A DNA stretch of 64,000 nucleotides, taken from the NCBI GenBank assembly GCA_041671045.1, contig JBAZCF010000002.1, forward strand, positions 310,001 through 374,000. The letters run 5' to 3'. Position 1 is the stretch's first letter. Every line of letters begins with the position of its first letter. The notes below the pieces were generated by a model. It saw nothing but the letters and a program-made list of their open reading frames with translations, did not search any database and was not told the DNA's origin. The position numbers and the translations under genes were made by a program. Of the stretch, positions 36,038-43,785 are shown one piece after another. The stretch is from Parachlamydiales bacterium. Lineage in GTDB: Bacteria; Chlamydiota; Chlamydiia; Chlamydiales; JABDDJ01.

Positions 36038-36836
36038 CGATCTCACTATTACCAGCAACCAAAATCCACGTGTTAAAGGCGTTGTAAAATTACGCAACCG
36101 TTCCGAACGCGATGAGAAAAATCTTTTCCTCATCGAAGGCTATCGCGAACTCCTGCGGGCTGTGGATAGCCAATGGGGGATATCCACCCTGTATTACTGT
36201 CCTGAACTTTTCCTTGGTACTAACGAGCCCACCCTCATAGACACAATCCGAAAGAAAGGAACTGCAATATTCCGTTGCAGTAAAGAAGTCTTCACAAAAA
36301 TGGCCTACCGCGACCGTCCTGACGGCCTCCTTGCTGAAGCCCCCCAACGCCACCCCACGCTAAGCTCACTTTCCAAGCACGCTTCACCACTCTATCTGAT
36401 CGCAGAAGCAATAGAAAAGCCCGGCAACCTCGGCACTATTTTACGCAGTGCGGATGCCGTAGGTGCCACTGCCGTCATCGTCTGCGATCGCTGCACTGAC
36501 ATATATAACCCCAATGTTGTCCGCGCCAGCGTCGGTACTCTTTTTACTATCCCTGTGATCGAAACGACGAGCGCCGAAGCTATTGCTTGGCTGAGGGAAA
36601 ATAAGATCGCTATCCTAGCTGCAACACCCAGCGCTAATACACTCTTCACCCACGCTGATATGAAGCAACCCCTCGCTATCGCCGTCGGCACCGAGCAGCT
36701 CGGACTCTCGCCATTATGGATGCAGCAAGCTGACCTGCAAGTCGCTATCCCCATGTGCGGCGTGGCTGACTCCCTCAATGTCGCTACGGCAACGACGCTG
36801 CTCCTCTACGAAGCCTTAAGACAAAGAGGCGCGTGA
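36030..36836 (+). CDS. TrmH/SpoU-family RNA 2'-O-methyltransferase
   Basis: Methylates ribose in rRNA or tRNA using SAM through the knotted SPOUT fold. 268 residues from the ATG at 36030; the longer frame from 35970 lies inside the upstream gene and is less likely. An N-terminal substrate-binding part (ITSNQNPRVKGVVKLRNR) precedes the three SpoU motifs: KPGNLGTILRSADAVGA, GTEQLGLS and IPMCGVADSLNVATATTLLL. The stop TGA overlaps the next start (TGATG). Confidence 0.92.
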   Translation: MDNDLTITSNQNPRVKGVVKLRNRSERDEKNLFLIEGYRELLRAVDSQWGISTLYYCPELFLGTNEPTLIDTIRKKGTAIFRCSKEVFTKMAYRDRPDGLLAEAPQRHPTLSSLSKHASPLYLIAEAIEKPGNLGTILRSADAVGATAVIVCDRCTDIYNPNVVRASVGTLFTIPVIETTSAEAIAWLRENKIAILAATPSANTLFTHADMKQPLAIAVGTEQLGLSPLWMQQADLQVAIPMCGVADSLNVATATTLLLYEALRQRGA

Positions 36837-37462
36837 TGATCATCCTCTATCAAGACAACCACGTACTAGCCGCAGTAAAACCAGCAGGAATACCCACACA
36901 AGGAGAAAATAATAGTTTTGAAGCCCTTGTTAAAGCTCATTCCCAAAAGACATTCCTCTATCCAGTACACCGCCTTGATACGCCGGTAAGCGGAATAGTT
37001 CTTTTTGCTACCTCTAGTAAAGCCCTCAGCCGTCTTAATGAGTCCCTTCGTAACAATCTTTTCACTAAAACATACCTGGCCCTAGTCCAAGGTAAACCTA
37101 CACCACACAGTAACACCCTAACCCACTCCCTGTTCCACGACGAATTCCAACATAAAGCCATCCTCTCCAAACATCCCAAAGCTAAGCAATGTCAGCTATG
37201 CTATGAAACTATCACCTCCTACCACAACTCCTCCCTACTAAAAATTAACCTTATCACAGGCCGCTACCACCAAATTCGTGCTCAACTCAGCGCTATAAAC
37301 CATCCTGTACTCGGCGATGCCAAATACAACTCCCACCAACCCTTTCCCCAAGGCATTGCTCTCCACCACTCTTCGCTCTCCTTCCCGCACCCCACCCTCA
37401 AAAATATCATCACCCTCTCAGCTCCACTCCCCGACTACTTCAAGGGGGCTTCACCCCCTTGA
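36836..37462 (+). CDS. RluA-family pseudouridine synthase, repeat-derived C-terminus
   Basis: Isomerises uridine to pseudouridine in rRNA or tRNA. 208 residues from ATG 36836 (a GTG one codon earlier overlaps the previous gene). The catalytic motif is HRLDTPVSG (Asp), and GRYHQIRAQLSAINHPVLGD is the conserved RNA-binding block. No S4 domain, so it belongs to the short class. The last six residues, KGASPP, and the stop come from the GC-rich hairpin repeat, after what looks like the natural family end. The 3' half is very C-rich and G-poor on the coding strand. Confidence 0.9.
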   Translation: MIILYQDNHVLAAVKPAGIPTQGENNSFEALVKAHSQKTFLYPVHRLDTPVSGIVLFATSSKALSRLNESLRNNLFTKTYLALVQGKPTPHSNTLTHSLFHDEFQHKAILSKHPKAKQCQLCYETITSYHNSSLLKINLITGRYHQIRAQLSAINHPVLGDAKYNSHQPFPQGIALHHSSLSFPHPTLKNIITLSAPLPDYFKGASPP

Positions 37463-37500
37463 CCCCCACCAAAGTACAAAGCCCTTTGGAATCCGCAAGT
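37440..37500 (+). repeat. GC-rich double-hairpin repeat, copy 1
   Basis: The first hairpin is TCAAGGGGG-CTTCA-CCCCCTTGA, and the second, partly degraded, centres on CCAAAG...CTTTGG. It is homologous along its length to the copies at 37677, 63595 and 63888. It supplies the KGASPP tail and stop of the pseudouridine synthase gene and lies in opposite orientation to copy 2, with an AT-rich spacer of about 180 bp between them. Confidence 0.85.
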
Positions 37501-37676
37501 TATATCGCTACATTGTAACTAATCTAATTAAAATAATTATTTTTTAATTGAAAGACAGAGCTATCTCTCTAATTAAGCTCACTACAATTAGATTAAACAA
37601 TTGTATTTAAATCGTTTAATTTAATTGCCACGTGAATTCTGCTTTTACTACACAATCAACCAAGCCCCACACACGT

Positions 37677-37752
37677 TTAGTTCCCGGAGGGAGGAACGCG
37701 GTTTCCAAAGGGCTTTGCCCTTTGGTGGGGGTTCAGGGGGCGAAGCCCCCTG
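37677..37752 (-). repeat. GC-rich double-hairpin repeat, copy 2
   Basis: It contains CCAAAGGGC-TTT-GCCCTTTGG and TCAGGGGGC-GAA-GCCCCCTGA. On the minus strand it encodes a tail beginning RGLRPLNP and ending KPFGNRVPPSGN plus the stop of the HAD gene. It forms an inverted pair with copy 1, so both convergent genes end inside the repeat. Confidence 0.9.
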
Positions 37753-38318
37753 AGAGCGAGCATTTCGGTGTCGCCGCGGCTGTCGCCGTAGGCGTAGATT
37801 TGGGAGGGGTTGTAGTTTTGTGAGGAGATGAGGAGGAGGAGTTGTCGTGCTTTTTCGGGTCCCCAGCAGTTGGGGTGGGCGAGTTTACCGGTGATGAGTC
37901 CGGAGGGAGAGGTTTCTAGTTGGGAGCATATGACGTGGTGGAAGTTGTGTTTTTTTGCCCAGGGGACGAGGTAGATGTCGATATTGGCGCTGACGAGGAC
38001 GCAGATGTGTCCTTGATTTTGGTGCCAGCGTAGAGTTTCCATCATTTCGGGGTTGAGGATGTTGTCGAGTATGGAGTCGGAGAAGGATTGTCCGGTGGCT
38101 TCTAGAGAGGAGCGGGGAGTGTTTTTGTAGAGGCAGGAGAGTATGGCTTCTTTAGCTTCTTGTCGTGAGGCGAGGCCTAGGGCAGATTTCAGGAGAGTGG
38201 GAAGGGTGCGTATCAGTTTTATGGGGAAGCCGTGAGTGAATTTAATAAATTGAATAAGGCTTTCTTTGTGGGTGAGTGTGCCGTCGAAGTCGAAGGCGGC
38301 GATAGGTGTTGTATTCAT
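37677..38318 (-). CDS. HAD-superfamily phosphatase (subfamily IB), repeat-derived C-terminus
   Basis: A phosphoserine phosphatase-like HAD hydrolase of about 213 residues. The start is placed at MNTTPI (38318) because AGGAG lies 7 bases upstream. Motif I is FDFDGTLTH, motif II is in VLVSANIDIY, the motif III lysine is in GPEKARQL, and motif IV is YGDSRGDTEMLAL. Right after motif IV the sequence switches to the repeat-encoded tail (24 residues), replacing the usual last few residues of the family. The catalytic core is intact, so activity is plausible. Substrate unknown. Confidence 0.9.
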   Translation of the reverse strand: MNTTPIAAFDFDGTLTHKESLIQFIKFTHGFPIKLIRTLPTLLKSALGLASRQEAKEAILSCLYKNTPRSSLEATGQSFSDSILDNILNPEMMETLRWHQNQGHICVLVSANIDIYLVPWAKKHNFHHVICSQLETSPSGLITGKLAHPNCWGPEKARQLLLLISSQNYNPSQIYAYGDSRGDTEMLALRGLRPLNPHQRAKPFGNRVPPSGN

Positions 38319-38406
38319 TGAGTTCTCCTGAGAGCGGGGCATTTCCATTCCCTCTAAGTCATTAATTCGTTAGTATGCAAATAAAGTATATATTAGAGGC
38401 TTTATT

Positions 38407-39684
38407 ATGCTAGGGACAATAGTATCGGTAGCGGTAGCAGTGTATCTGTCATTTCATCCTATCGAAGTGGCGAGTGGAAGTGTCAATGCCTTTGCGGCAG
38501 TTATTGCGTTAGTGGGCTTGATTATGGGTTTGGCGTTGCCATTCTTGAGTGCGATGATTTGGCGTCCCTTGCAGAAAGCTGAGTTAACGGCTACGCCGAG
38601 GGTAACAGAGCTGTTCCACAACGATAATATACTCAGCTATATTCGCTATTGGAGTTTGCTGTTGCCTTTGTTGATGTTTGTGTTAGCAATTGATTTATCT
38701 ATTACGCATTTCATTCCTGTCTCTGCGTTGCTAGCGATAGCTGTAGTATTACTGGGAATATCCTTAGATGCCATCCAGGTGGCAACAGCGCGTATGAGCA
38801 ATTACTTAAGCCCTGCGCATACTTTAGATTACTTCAATGCTGCAGCCAAAAAAGGCATTAAAGAAGAAAAGTATGGCGAGGTTTGCGCCTGGATTGATGC
38901 TATCTCCGAAGTAGGCGTCCAAGCAGCACGCAATGGCCGTCTTTCCCTTTCTATGCAAGTCCTCGACGATATCCATGATATTCTACGCAACTTCCTGCAG
39001 GCTAGTAAAAGCATTAGTCATCACCTTCCTAACGTTTCTGAAGGAAAAAAGGACTCGGGTGTCGATACCGTTTCCTACGTCCTGCTTTTTGCCTTTCAAC
39101 GTTTGGAAATGATCAACAACAAAGCTGCCGAGATGAAGTTGGAACCGATATGCTCCCATGTCGTGAATATCCTAGGAAAAATAGCTCTTGATGCCGCCCA
39201 ATACGACATCACCACAGCACAATATCCTTTACTATACCTAGGACGTGCCACACGCATAGCGTCAGAGCATAATATCCCCGATATTTCATTCAAATCTTCT
39301 ATCGCACTGACGGAGCTAGCTAAAATGCTGCCTCAAAAAGTCGATACCACCTACCTCGAAATCGCTCCCTTCTATACCGTCCTCCTCTCGCAACTCGATC
39401 AAAATGCTAAAAATATCTTCAAAAATGACAAATCTATCTCCTTCGATGTCCTCCTTCAACCCTTCAACGACATTAAAAATCTCTTCGCCAACTCCTCACA
39501 CCAAGACGCACCCGCCATCACTAATATGACCGACAACATCCTCGAACAATTCAAAACCCTCGAAGATGTCCTCACCTCCATGGCCCCCATCGCTCCACCC
39601 TCCACCCCCATCGATGACGAAGGTCTAAGCTCCAAAATTGTCGACGACCTAGAAAACCGCCTCAAGGGGGCTTCGCCCCCTTGA
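38407..39684 (+). CDS. Membrane protein of unknown function, repeat-derived C-terminus
   Basis: 425 residues. The N-terminal 130 contain four hydrophobic segments (VSVAVAVYLSF, FAAVIALVGLIMGLALPF, LLLPLLMFVLAIDL, LLAIAVVLLGI); the rest is a soluble helical domain. No family recognised. It diverges from the HAD gene. The coding strand changes from G-rich at the start to extremely C-rich at the end, and the last codons (KGASPP, stop) are a half copy of the GC-rich repeat. The frame after the stop runs straight into the toxin fragment. Confidence 0.82.
   Translation: MLGTIVSVAVAVYLSFHPIEVASGSVNAFAAVIALVGLIMGLALPFLSAMIWRPLQKAELTATPRVTELFHNDNILSYIRYWSLLLPLLMFVLAIDLSITHFIPVSALLAIAVVLLGISLDAIQVATARMSNYLSPAHTLDYFNAAAKKGIKEEKYGEVCAWIDAISEVGVQAARNGRLSLSMQVLDDIHDILRNFLQASKSISHHLPNVSEGKKDSGVDTVSYVLLFAFQRLEMINNKAAEMKLEPICSHVVNILGKIALDAAQYDITTAQYPLLYLGRATRIASEHNIPDISFKSSIALTELAKMLPQKVDTTYLEIAPFYTVLLSQLDQNAKNIFKNDKSISFDVLLQPFNDIKNLFANSSHQDAPAITNMTDNILEQFKTLEDVLTSMAPIAPPSTPIDDEGLSSKIVDDLENRLKGASPP
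39661..39684 (+). repeat. GC-rich hairpin repeat, half copy
   Basis: TCAAGGGGG-CTTCG-CCCCCTTGA corresponds to the first hairpin of copy 1. It supplies a KGASPP tail and stop. The second hairpin is missing; instead, toxin-domain sequence begins immediately after the TGA, so this half element marks a rearrangement junction. Confidence 0.85.
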
Positions 39685-39969
39685 CATATAGTTGGAAAAC
39701 ATAATTACCAACAAGGGAAGAGTATCTTTGAGCATCCAGATCCAGAAAGTTTAATTACAAAATTTGCTGGTAAAGGTAGGCCTATAAACAAAGAGATTCC
39801 TGGTAATCCCAACCATAGAGAATTAATTGACTTTGGTGAACATATAGGTATATGGAAAGATAAAGAGAGTACTCTTTCTTTACCCACAGCAAAAGGTCAC
39901 ATTCATTATTCAAAAAAAGGTGCGCATATTATTCCAGCACATCCCGAATCTACTTTTGGTAATTTATGA
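39685..39969 (+). pseudogene. Beheaded polymorphic-toxin domain (toxin-50 type)
   Basis: 94 codons with no start: HIVGKHNYQQGKS, then a GKGRP segment, LIDFGEHIGIW, and near the end HIHYSKKGAHIIPAHP. I recognise the order KHI-G-x-NY ... G-x-G ... VDFG-x-xIG ... IHYS-KKG-HIVPA-P from the bacterial polymorphic toxin type 50 domain at the C-terminus of large secreted toxins. The N-terminal carrier is gone; the fragment begins at the repeat junction. Its TGA overlaps the start of the immunity gene (ATGA). This is either a remnant or an orphan cassette kept for recombination. Confidence 0.75.
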
Positions 39970-40253
39970 ATATAACAATATCTGCAATAAGATGTGCTTT
40001 ACAAGTAGCTCTTTTAGGGAGTATTACTCCAAATTTAAGAGCGATAAATACTAATTTGAAAGAAAATACTGTTGAGCTTTATTTTTATTATGAAACCCCT
40101 CCTTCTGAAGAAGAGGAGGAGTTATCAGAAATAGTAGTAACGGAAATTTATGCTGATTTTATAGATATTTCCATAAATATTCATAGAATTGTTTTATCAT
40201 TATCAGACAAAATCCCAGAAATTGGATTAAGAATATTTCATCGCAAAGAATGA
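39966..40253 (+). CDS. Putative immunity protein of the toxin-50 cassette
   Basis: A 95-residue, small, acidic, intact protein overlapping the toxin fragment by 4 bp. The sequence (ITPNLRAINTNL, ELYFYYETPPSEEEEEL, TEIYADF, a closing KIPE) matches a style of small protein I have seen encoded directly after polymorphic toxin C-terminal domains. Location, size and coupling support an immunity role; direct evidence is lacking. The codon use is AT-rich, unlike the C-rich genes on both sides, consistent with acquisition from elsewhere. Confidence 0.68.
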   Translation: MNITISAIRCALQVALLGSITPNLRAINTNLKENTVELYFYYETPPSEEEEELSEIVVTEIYADFIDISINIHRIVLSLSDKIPEIGLRIFHRKE

Positions 40254-40617
40254 TGGATAACAACTCCCTTTTTAATGTATCTTCCGCATCTTTTATTTTC
40301 TTGATCTCTTCAACTGTAAAAAATGCTTAATGGCCATCATTATCTATAATTTTTTGTTCCTGGCTTCCAAAAACAAAAGTACGGAAGTTTAAGCCAGACA
40401 AATTTAATAACATTCGTCTAAAAATCTGTTCCTCAGACATCTCTAATGAGATGTAAGCTAAACAAGCGTCTAGTACTTCTATAGCCTGTCTAGTACCCAC
40501 ATCTTTTTCAAATTGAATAATTCCCAAATTCTTCTATTGTATCGATCATTTTCTTGGAGACGCTTCCACCCTCCCAAGGCACCCTCCAAGCATTGCTATA
40601 GCTTTGACAACTTCATT
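40254..40617 (-). pseudogene. Decayed gene of unknown function (frameshift and stop)
   Basis: On the minus strand a coherent protein can be read in pieces: from about 40607, SNAWRVPWEGG and SKKMIDTIEEFG; after a frameshift near 40528, GIIQFEKDVGTRQAIEVLD and onwards to IIDNDGH; after an in-frame TAA at 40327, FFTVEEIKKIKDAEDTLKRE. The continuity of a charged helical sequence across a shift and a stop indicates a broken gene. It lies between the immunity gene and gcvPB and is AT-rich like the toxin cassette, so it may be part of the same acquired module. The family is not recognised. Confidence 0.6.
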
Positions 40618-42051
40618 CTAATGGAAGGTGGTGAGTTTGGGGTGTCGGGCAGCTTGGACTTCGTTGAGGCGGGAGACAGGTTGAAGTAGGGGGGCGTTTT
40701 TGAGGAGTTCGGGGTTTTGAGTGCATTCGGTGTGGATGGCGAGGACGGCGGAGAGGAAGGAGTCTAGAGTGTTTTTTGATTCGCTTTCGGTGGGTTCGAT
40801 GAGTAGGCATTCCTTGATGATGAGAGGGAAGTAGATGGTGGGGGCGTGGAAGTTGTAGTCGAGCAGGCGTTTTGCGATGTCGAGGGCTTTGATGTTTGGA
40901 AATTTGTCAGCTTGAAGGACGAATTCGTGCATGCAGAAATGCTGGGGGTAGGGGTCGGTGAAGAGGTTGCCCAGAAGTTTCTTTAGGTAGTTGGCATTGA
41001 GGACGGCGTTTTCGGCGATGCGTCTTAGGCCATAGCGGCCGTGGAGAATAGAGTATAGGTAGGCGCGGAGGTATATGGCGAAGTTACCGAAGAAAGAGGC
41101 GATGCGTCCGATGGATAGGGGAGAGGAGGGGACGGGGAGAAATGAGTCGTTAGATTTATGGATAAGGGGGAGAGGGAGGAAAGGGGAGAGTTTCTCGTTG
41201 CATAGGACAGGGCCTGAACCGGGCCCGCCGCCGCCGTGGGGGGTGGAGAAAGTTTTATGGAGGTTGAGGTGCATAACATCGAAGCCCATTTGTCCTGGGC
41301 GGGCGATTTCGAGGATAGCGTTTAAGTTGGCGCCGTCGTAGTAGAGGAGGCCGCCGGCGGAGTGAACGATATTAGCTATTTCGAGAATTTTGGAGCTGAA
41401 AAGTCCGAGAGTATTAGGGTTAGTGAGCATTAGACCGGCGGTTTTCGGTCCTGCTAGGGAGCGGAGCTGTTCCAGGTCGATATCGCCGTCGGGGGTGGTA
41501 TGTAGGACGATGATTTTGTATCCTACCATGGCGGCAGTGGCCGGGTTGGTGCCGTGTGCGTTATCGGGGACGAGCATTTCGTTGCGTCCGGAATCATTAT
41601 TATGGGCGTGGAAGGCAGCGATCATTTTGATGCCGGTGAGTTCGCCTTGGGCACCTGCGTTAGGGGAGAGGGATCCAGTGTGCATACCCGTAATTTGGCA
41701 CAGCAGCTGCAGTAGATGATAAATGACGTAGAGGTTGCCTTGGACAGTGTCGCTGGGTGCTAAGGGATGGGAGCGTTGAAAAGAGGGCAGGGAGGCGCAC
41801 CATTCGTTGACGCGGGGGTTAAGCTTCATTGTGCAGCTGCCGAGAGGGTAGAAGTTGGTGTCGATGCCCATATTTCTGCGCGCGAGCTGGCTGAAGTGGC
41901 GTGTAAGATCAATTTCGGATATTTCGGGGAGTGGGGGAGGTGTTTCGCGGAGGAGGTTGTGCGGTGGGTGGTAGTTTGTCCAGGCCGAATCTTCTTTGGG
42001 AAGGCTGTAGGAGCGTTGGCCTTTTTGAGATTTTTCAAAAGCGGTTAGCAT
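40618..42051 (-). CDS. gcvPB: Glycine dehydrogenase (decarboxylating) subunit 2
   Basis: The PLP-binding subunit of the two-part glycine decarboxylase. 477 residues from MLTAFEKS (42051), with GGAGG upstream; the longer frame lies inside gcvPA. Motifs include LGSCTMKLNPRVNEW, NAGAQGE, DNAHGTNPA, and the PLP lysine in NLHKTFSTPHGGGGPG. The start overlaps the end of gcvPA by 7 bp. The 3' half of the coding strand is markedly C-rich and G-poor. It is the last gene of the gcvTHPAPB operon. Confidence 0.96.
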   Translation of the reverse strand: MLTAFEKSQKGQRSYSLPKEDSAWTNYHPPHNLLRETPPPLPEISEIDLTRHFSQLARRNMGIDTNFYPLGSCTMKLNPRVNEWCASLPSFQRSHPLAPSDTVQGNLYVIYHLLQLLCQITGMHTGSLSPNAGAQGELTGIKMIAAFHAHNNDSGRNEMLVPDNAHGTNPATAAMVGYKIIVLHTTPDGDIDLEQLRSLAGPKTAGLMLTNPNTLGLFSSKILEIANIVHSAGGLLYYDGANLNAILEIARPGQMGFDVMHLNLHKTFSTPHGGGGPGSGPVLCNEKLSPFLPLPLIHKSNDSFLPVPSSPLSIGRIASFFGNFAIYLRAYLYSILHGRYGLRRIAENAVLNANYLKKLLGNLFTDPYPQHFCMHEFVLQADKFPNIKALDIAKRLLDYNFHAPTIYFPLIIKECLLIEPTESESKNTLDSFLSAVLAIHTECTQNPELLKNAPLLQPVSRLNEVQAARHPKLTTFH

Positions 42052-43382
42052 TGGGAAGCAACCTCCACGTAGCGGTCGAGTTGAGATTTTGATTTCATTT
42101 CCGTGGCACAGAGGAGGAGGGAGTTTTCCATAGAAGGGAACCACTCTTTCAGAGGGAATCCGGCGATGATGCCTGCTTGTCGGAAATGTTTAAGGACAGT
42201 GTCGATGGGTTTGGATGATGTGATGACAAACTCATTGAAAGAGCTGTCATTGTTGATGACAGTGAAGTGAGGTAGTTTAGCGAGGGAATGGCGCAGGTAG
42301 GCAGCGCGTTGGTAGTTGGTGAGGGCAAGCTTAGGAAGGCCTGTCTTACCGTACCAAAGGATGGCGACGAGGCTGGCGAGGGCTGCGAGGGCTTGGTTTG
42401 TACAGACATTGGAAGTCGCTTTTTCGCGGCGGATATGTTGTTCACGGGCTTGGAGGGTTAGGACGAAGCCGCGGCGTCCTTCGGTGTCGACTGTTTCGCC
42501 GACGATCCGCCCGGGAAGTTGCCGGAGGAGCTCTTGCGTGCAGGTTATGTAGCCGACGTAGGGACCGCCGAAATTGAGTGGGAGGCCGAGAGGCTGGCAG
42601 TCGCCAACGGCGATATCGGCTTTGGCATGTGAGGGGGAGTGGAAAATTCCATAGGCGAGAGGATTGCCGCATTGGACGGCAAGGCTATCATTGGCGTGGG
42701 CTTTTTCGAACAGAAGGGGAGTATTTTCGATGCAGCCGAAGACATTGGGAGATTGGATGATGACAGCGGCGGTTTTGTCATCTAGTAGGGATTCGTATTG
42801 AGATTCGTCGATGGTGAGGGAGTCATTGAAAGGGATTTCTATGATTTCGGAAGCGGCGAATTCTGCATATTGGCGGATGACATCTTTGTAAGAGGGGTGT
42901 AGGGAAGCACTGATAAGCAGTTTTCTTTTGGGGGTTTGGACCCTTAAAGCCATGAGAGCAGCTTCTGCGCAGGCCGAGGCTCCATCGTATAAAGAAGCGT
43001 TTCCGGCGTACATACCCGTGAGTGCGCAGATCACAGATTGGAATTCGAAGATGACTTGAAGCATGCCTTGAGAAACTTCAGGTTGGTAGGGAGTGTATGC
43101 AGTGAGGAATTCCGATTTAGCACAGATGGCCCCAACAATAGCGGGGACATGGTGTTCATAGGCGCCGCCACCGAGATAGCTATCAAAAGCCGGGTAGGTG
43201 TTCATTGCGGCGATAGCTTCCATCTTTTGCATACCTTCGCTTTCTGAGAGGCCGTCATCAAGCGCAATTGAACTCTGCAGAATAGCGGAGGGGATAGATT
43301 TGAAGAGTTCATCGATGGAGCTGACACCGATGATGCGCAGCATTTCTTTTTGTTGGTGGGAGCTGTTGGAGATAAAATCCAT
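42045..43382 (-). CDS. gcvPA: Glycine dehydrogenase (decarboxylating) subunit 1
   Basis: The partner subunit of gcvPB, 445 residues, full length for the split form. Visible motifs: FDSYLGGGAYEHHVPA, TAYTPYQPEVSQG, YAGNASLYDGASACAEAA, and the C-terminal FPLKEWFPSMENSLLLCATE. Together with GcvPB it decarboxylates glycine and passes the aminomethyl group to the lipoyl arm of GcvH. It starts 40 bp after gcvH, within the operon. Confidence 0.96.
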   Translation of the reverse strand: MDFISNSSHQQKEMLRIIGVSSIDELFKSIPSAILQSSIALDDGLSESEGMQKMEAIAAMNTYPAFDSYLGGGAYEHHVPAIVGAICAKSEFLTAYTPYQPEVSQGMLQVIFEFQSVICALTGMYAGNASLYDGASACAEAALMALRVQTPKRKLLISASLHPSYKDVIRQYAEFAASEIIEIPFNDSLTIDESQYESLLDDKTAAVIIQSPNVFGCIENTPLLFEKAHANDSLAVQCGNPLAYGIFHSPSHAKADIAVGDCQPLGLPLNFGGPYVGYITCTQELLRQLPGRIVGETVDTEGRRGFVLTLQAREQHIRREKATSNVCTNQALAALASLVAILWYGKTGLPKLALTNYQRAAYLRHSLAKLPHFTVINNDSSFNEFVITSSKPIDTVLKHFRQAGIIAGFPLKEWFPSMENSLLLCATEMKSKSQLDRYVEVASQC

Positions 43383-43422
43383 CTGTGCGGGAGTCCTTTA
43401 CAACGTTGGAATTAGTCAGTCC

Positions 43423-43785
43423 TTACGAAATGCGTGCTTGGTATGCATCTTGGTCGAGGAGGGAATCTAATTCATTAGGGGCAGACAAGTCTATTTTATA
43501 TAGCCAGCCTGAGCCTTCGGCATCGGAGTTTACAAGGCTGGAGTTATCTTTAAGTTGGTCATTCACTTCAGTTACAGTCCCTGAGACGGGGCTATATACG
43601 TCGGCAGCGGCTTTAGTTGATTCTAGAACGCAAATTTGCTCGCCTGCTTTGACAAGGCGTCCCACTTTAGGCAGCTCAATATAGACAATATCGCCGAGTT
43701 CTTTTTGGGCGTAGTCAGTGATGCCTACGATGGCATAATCTTGGGGTTTAGTTTCGATCCATTCATGTGAGGGGGTATATTTCAT
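43423..43785 (-). CDS. gcvH: Glycine cleavage system H protein
   Basis: The lipoyl-carrying shuttle protein of glycine cleavage, 120 residues. The start is typical (KYTPSHEWIE) and the lipoylated lysine is Lys58 in VLESTKAAADVYSP. It needs lipoylation, which the ligase-like protein at 22871-23587 may provide. The ATGA overlap with gcvT shows translational coupling. H proteins are retained in Chlamydiaceae even without the rest of the system; here the full set is present. Confidence 0.97.
   Translation of the reverse strand: MKYTPSHEWIETKPQDYAIVGITDYAQKELGDIVYIELPKVGRLVKAGEQICVLESTKAAADVYSPVSGTVTEVNDQLKDNSSLVNSDAEGSGWLYKIDLSAPNELDSLLDQDAYQARIS

Noticed and set aside
40540..40620. The minus-strand reading VVKAIAMLGGCLGR just past the gcvPB stop resembles the C-terminal end of IS4-type transposases.
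   Set aside because: Only about ten residues fit, no further transposase sequence or inverted repeats follow, and another frame over the same bases continues a longer coherent protein.
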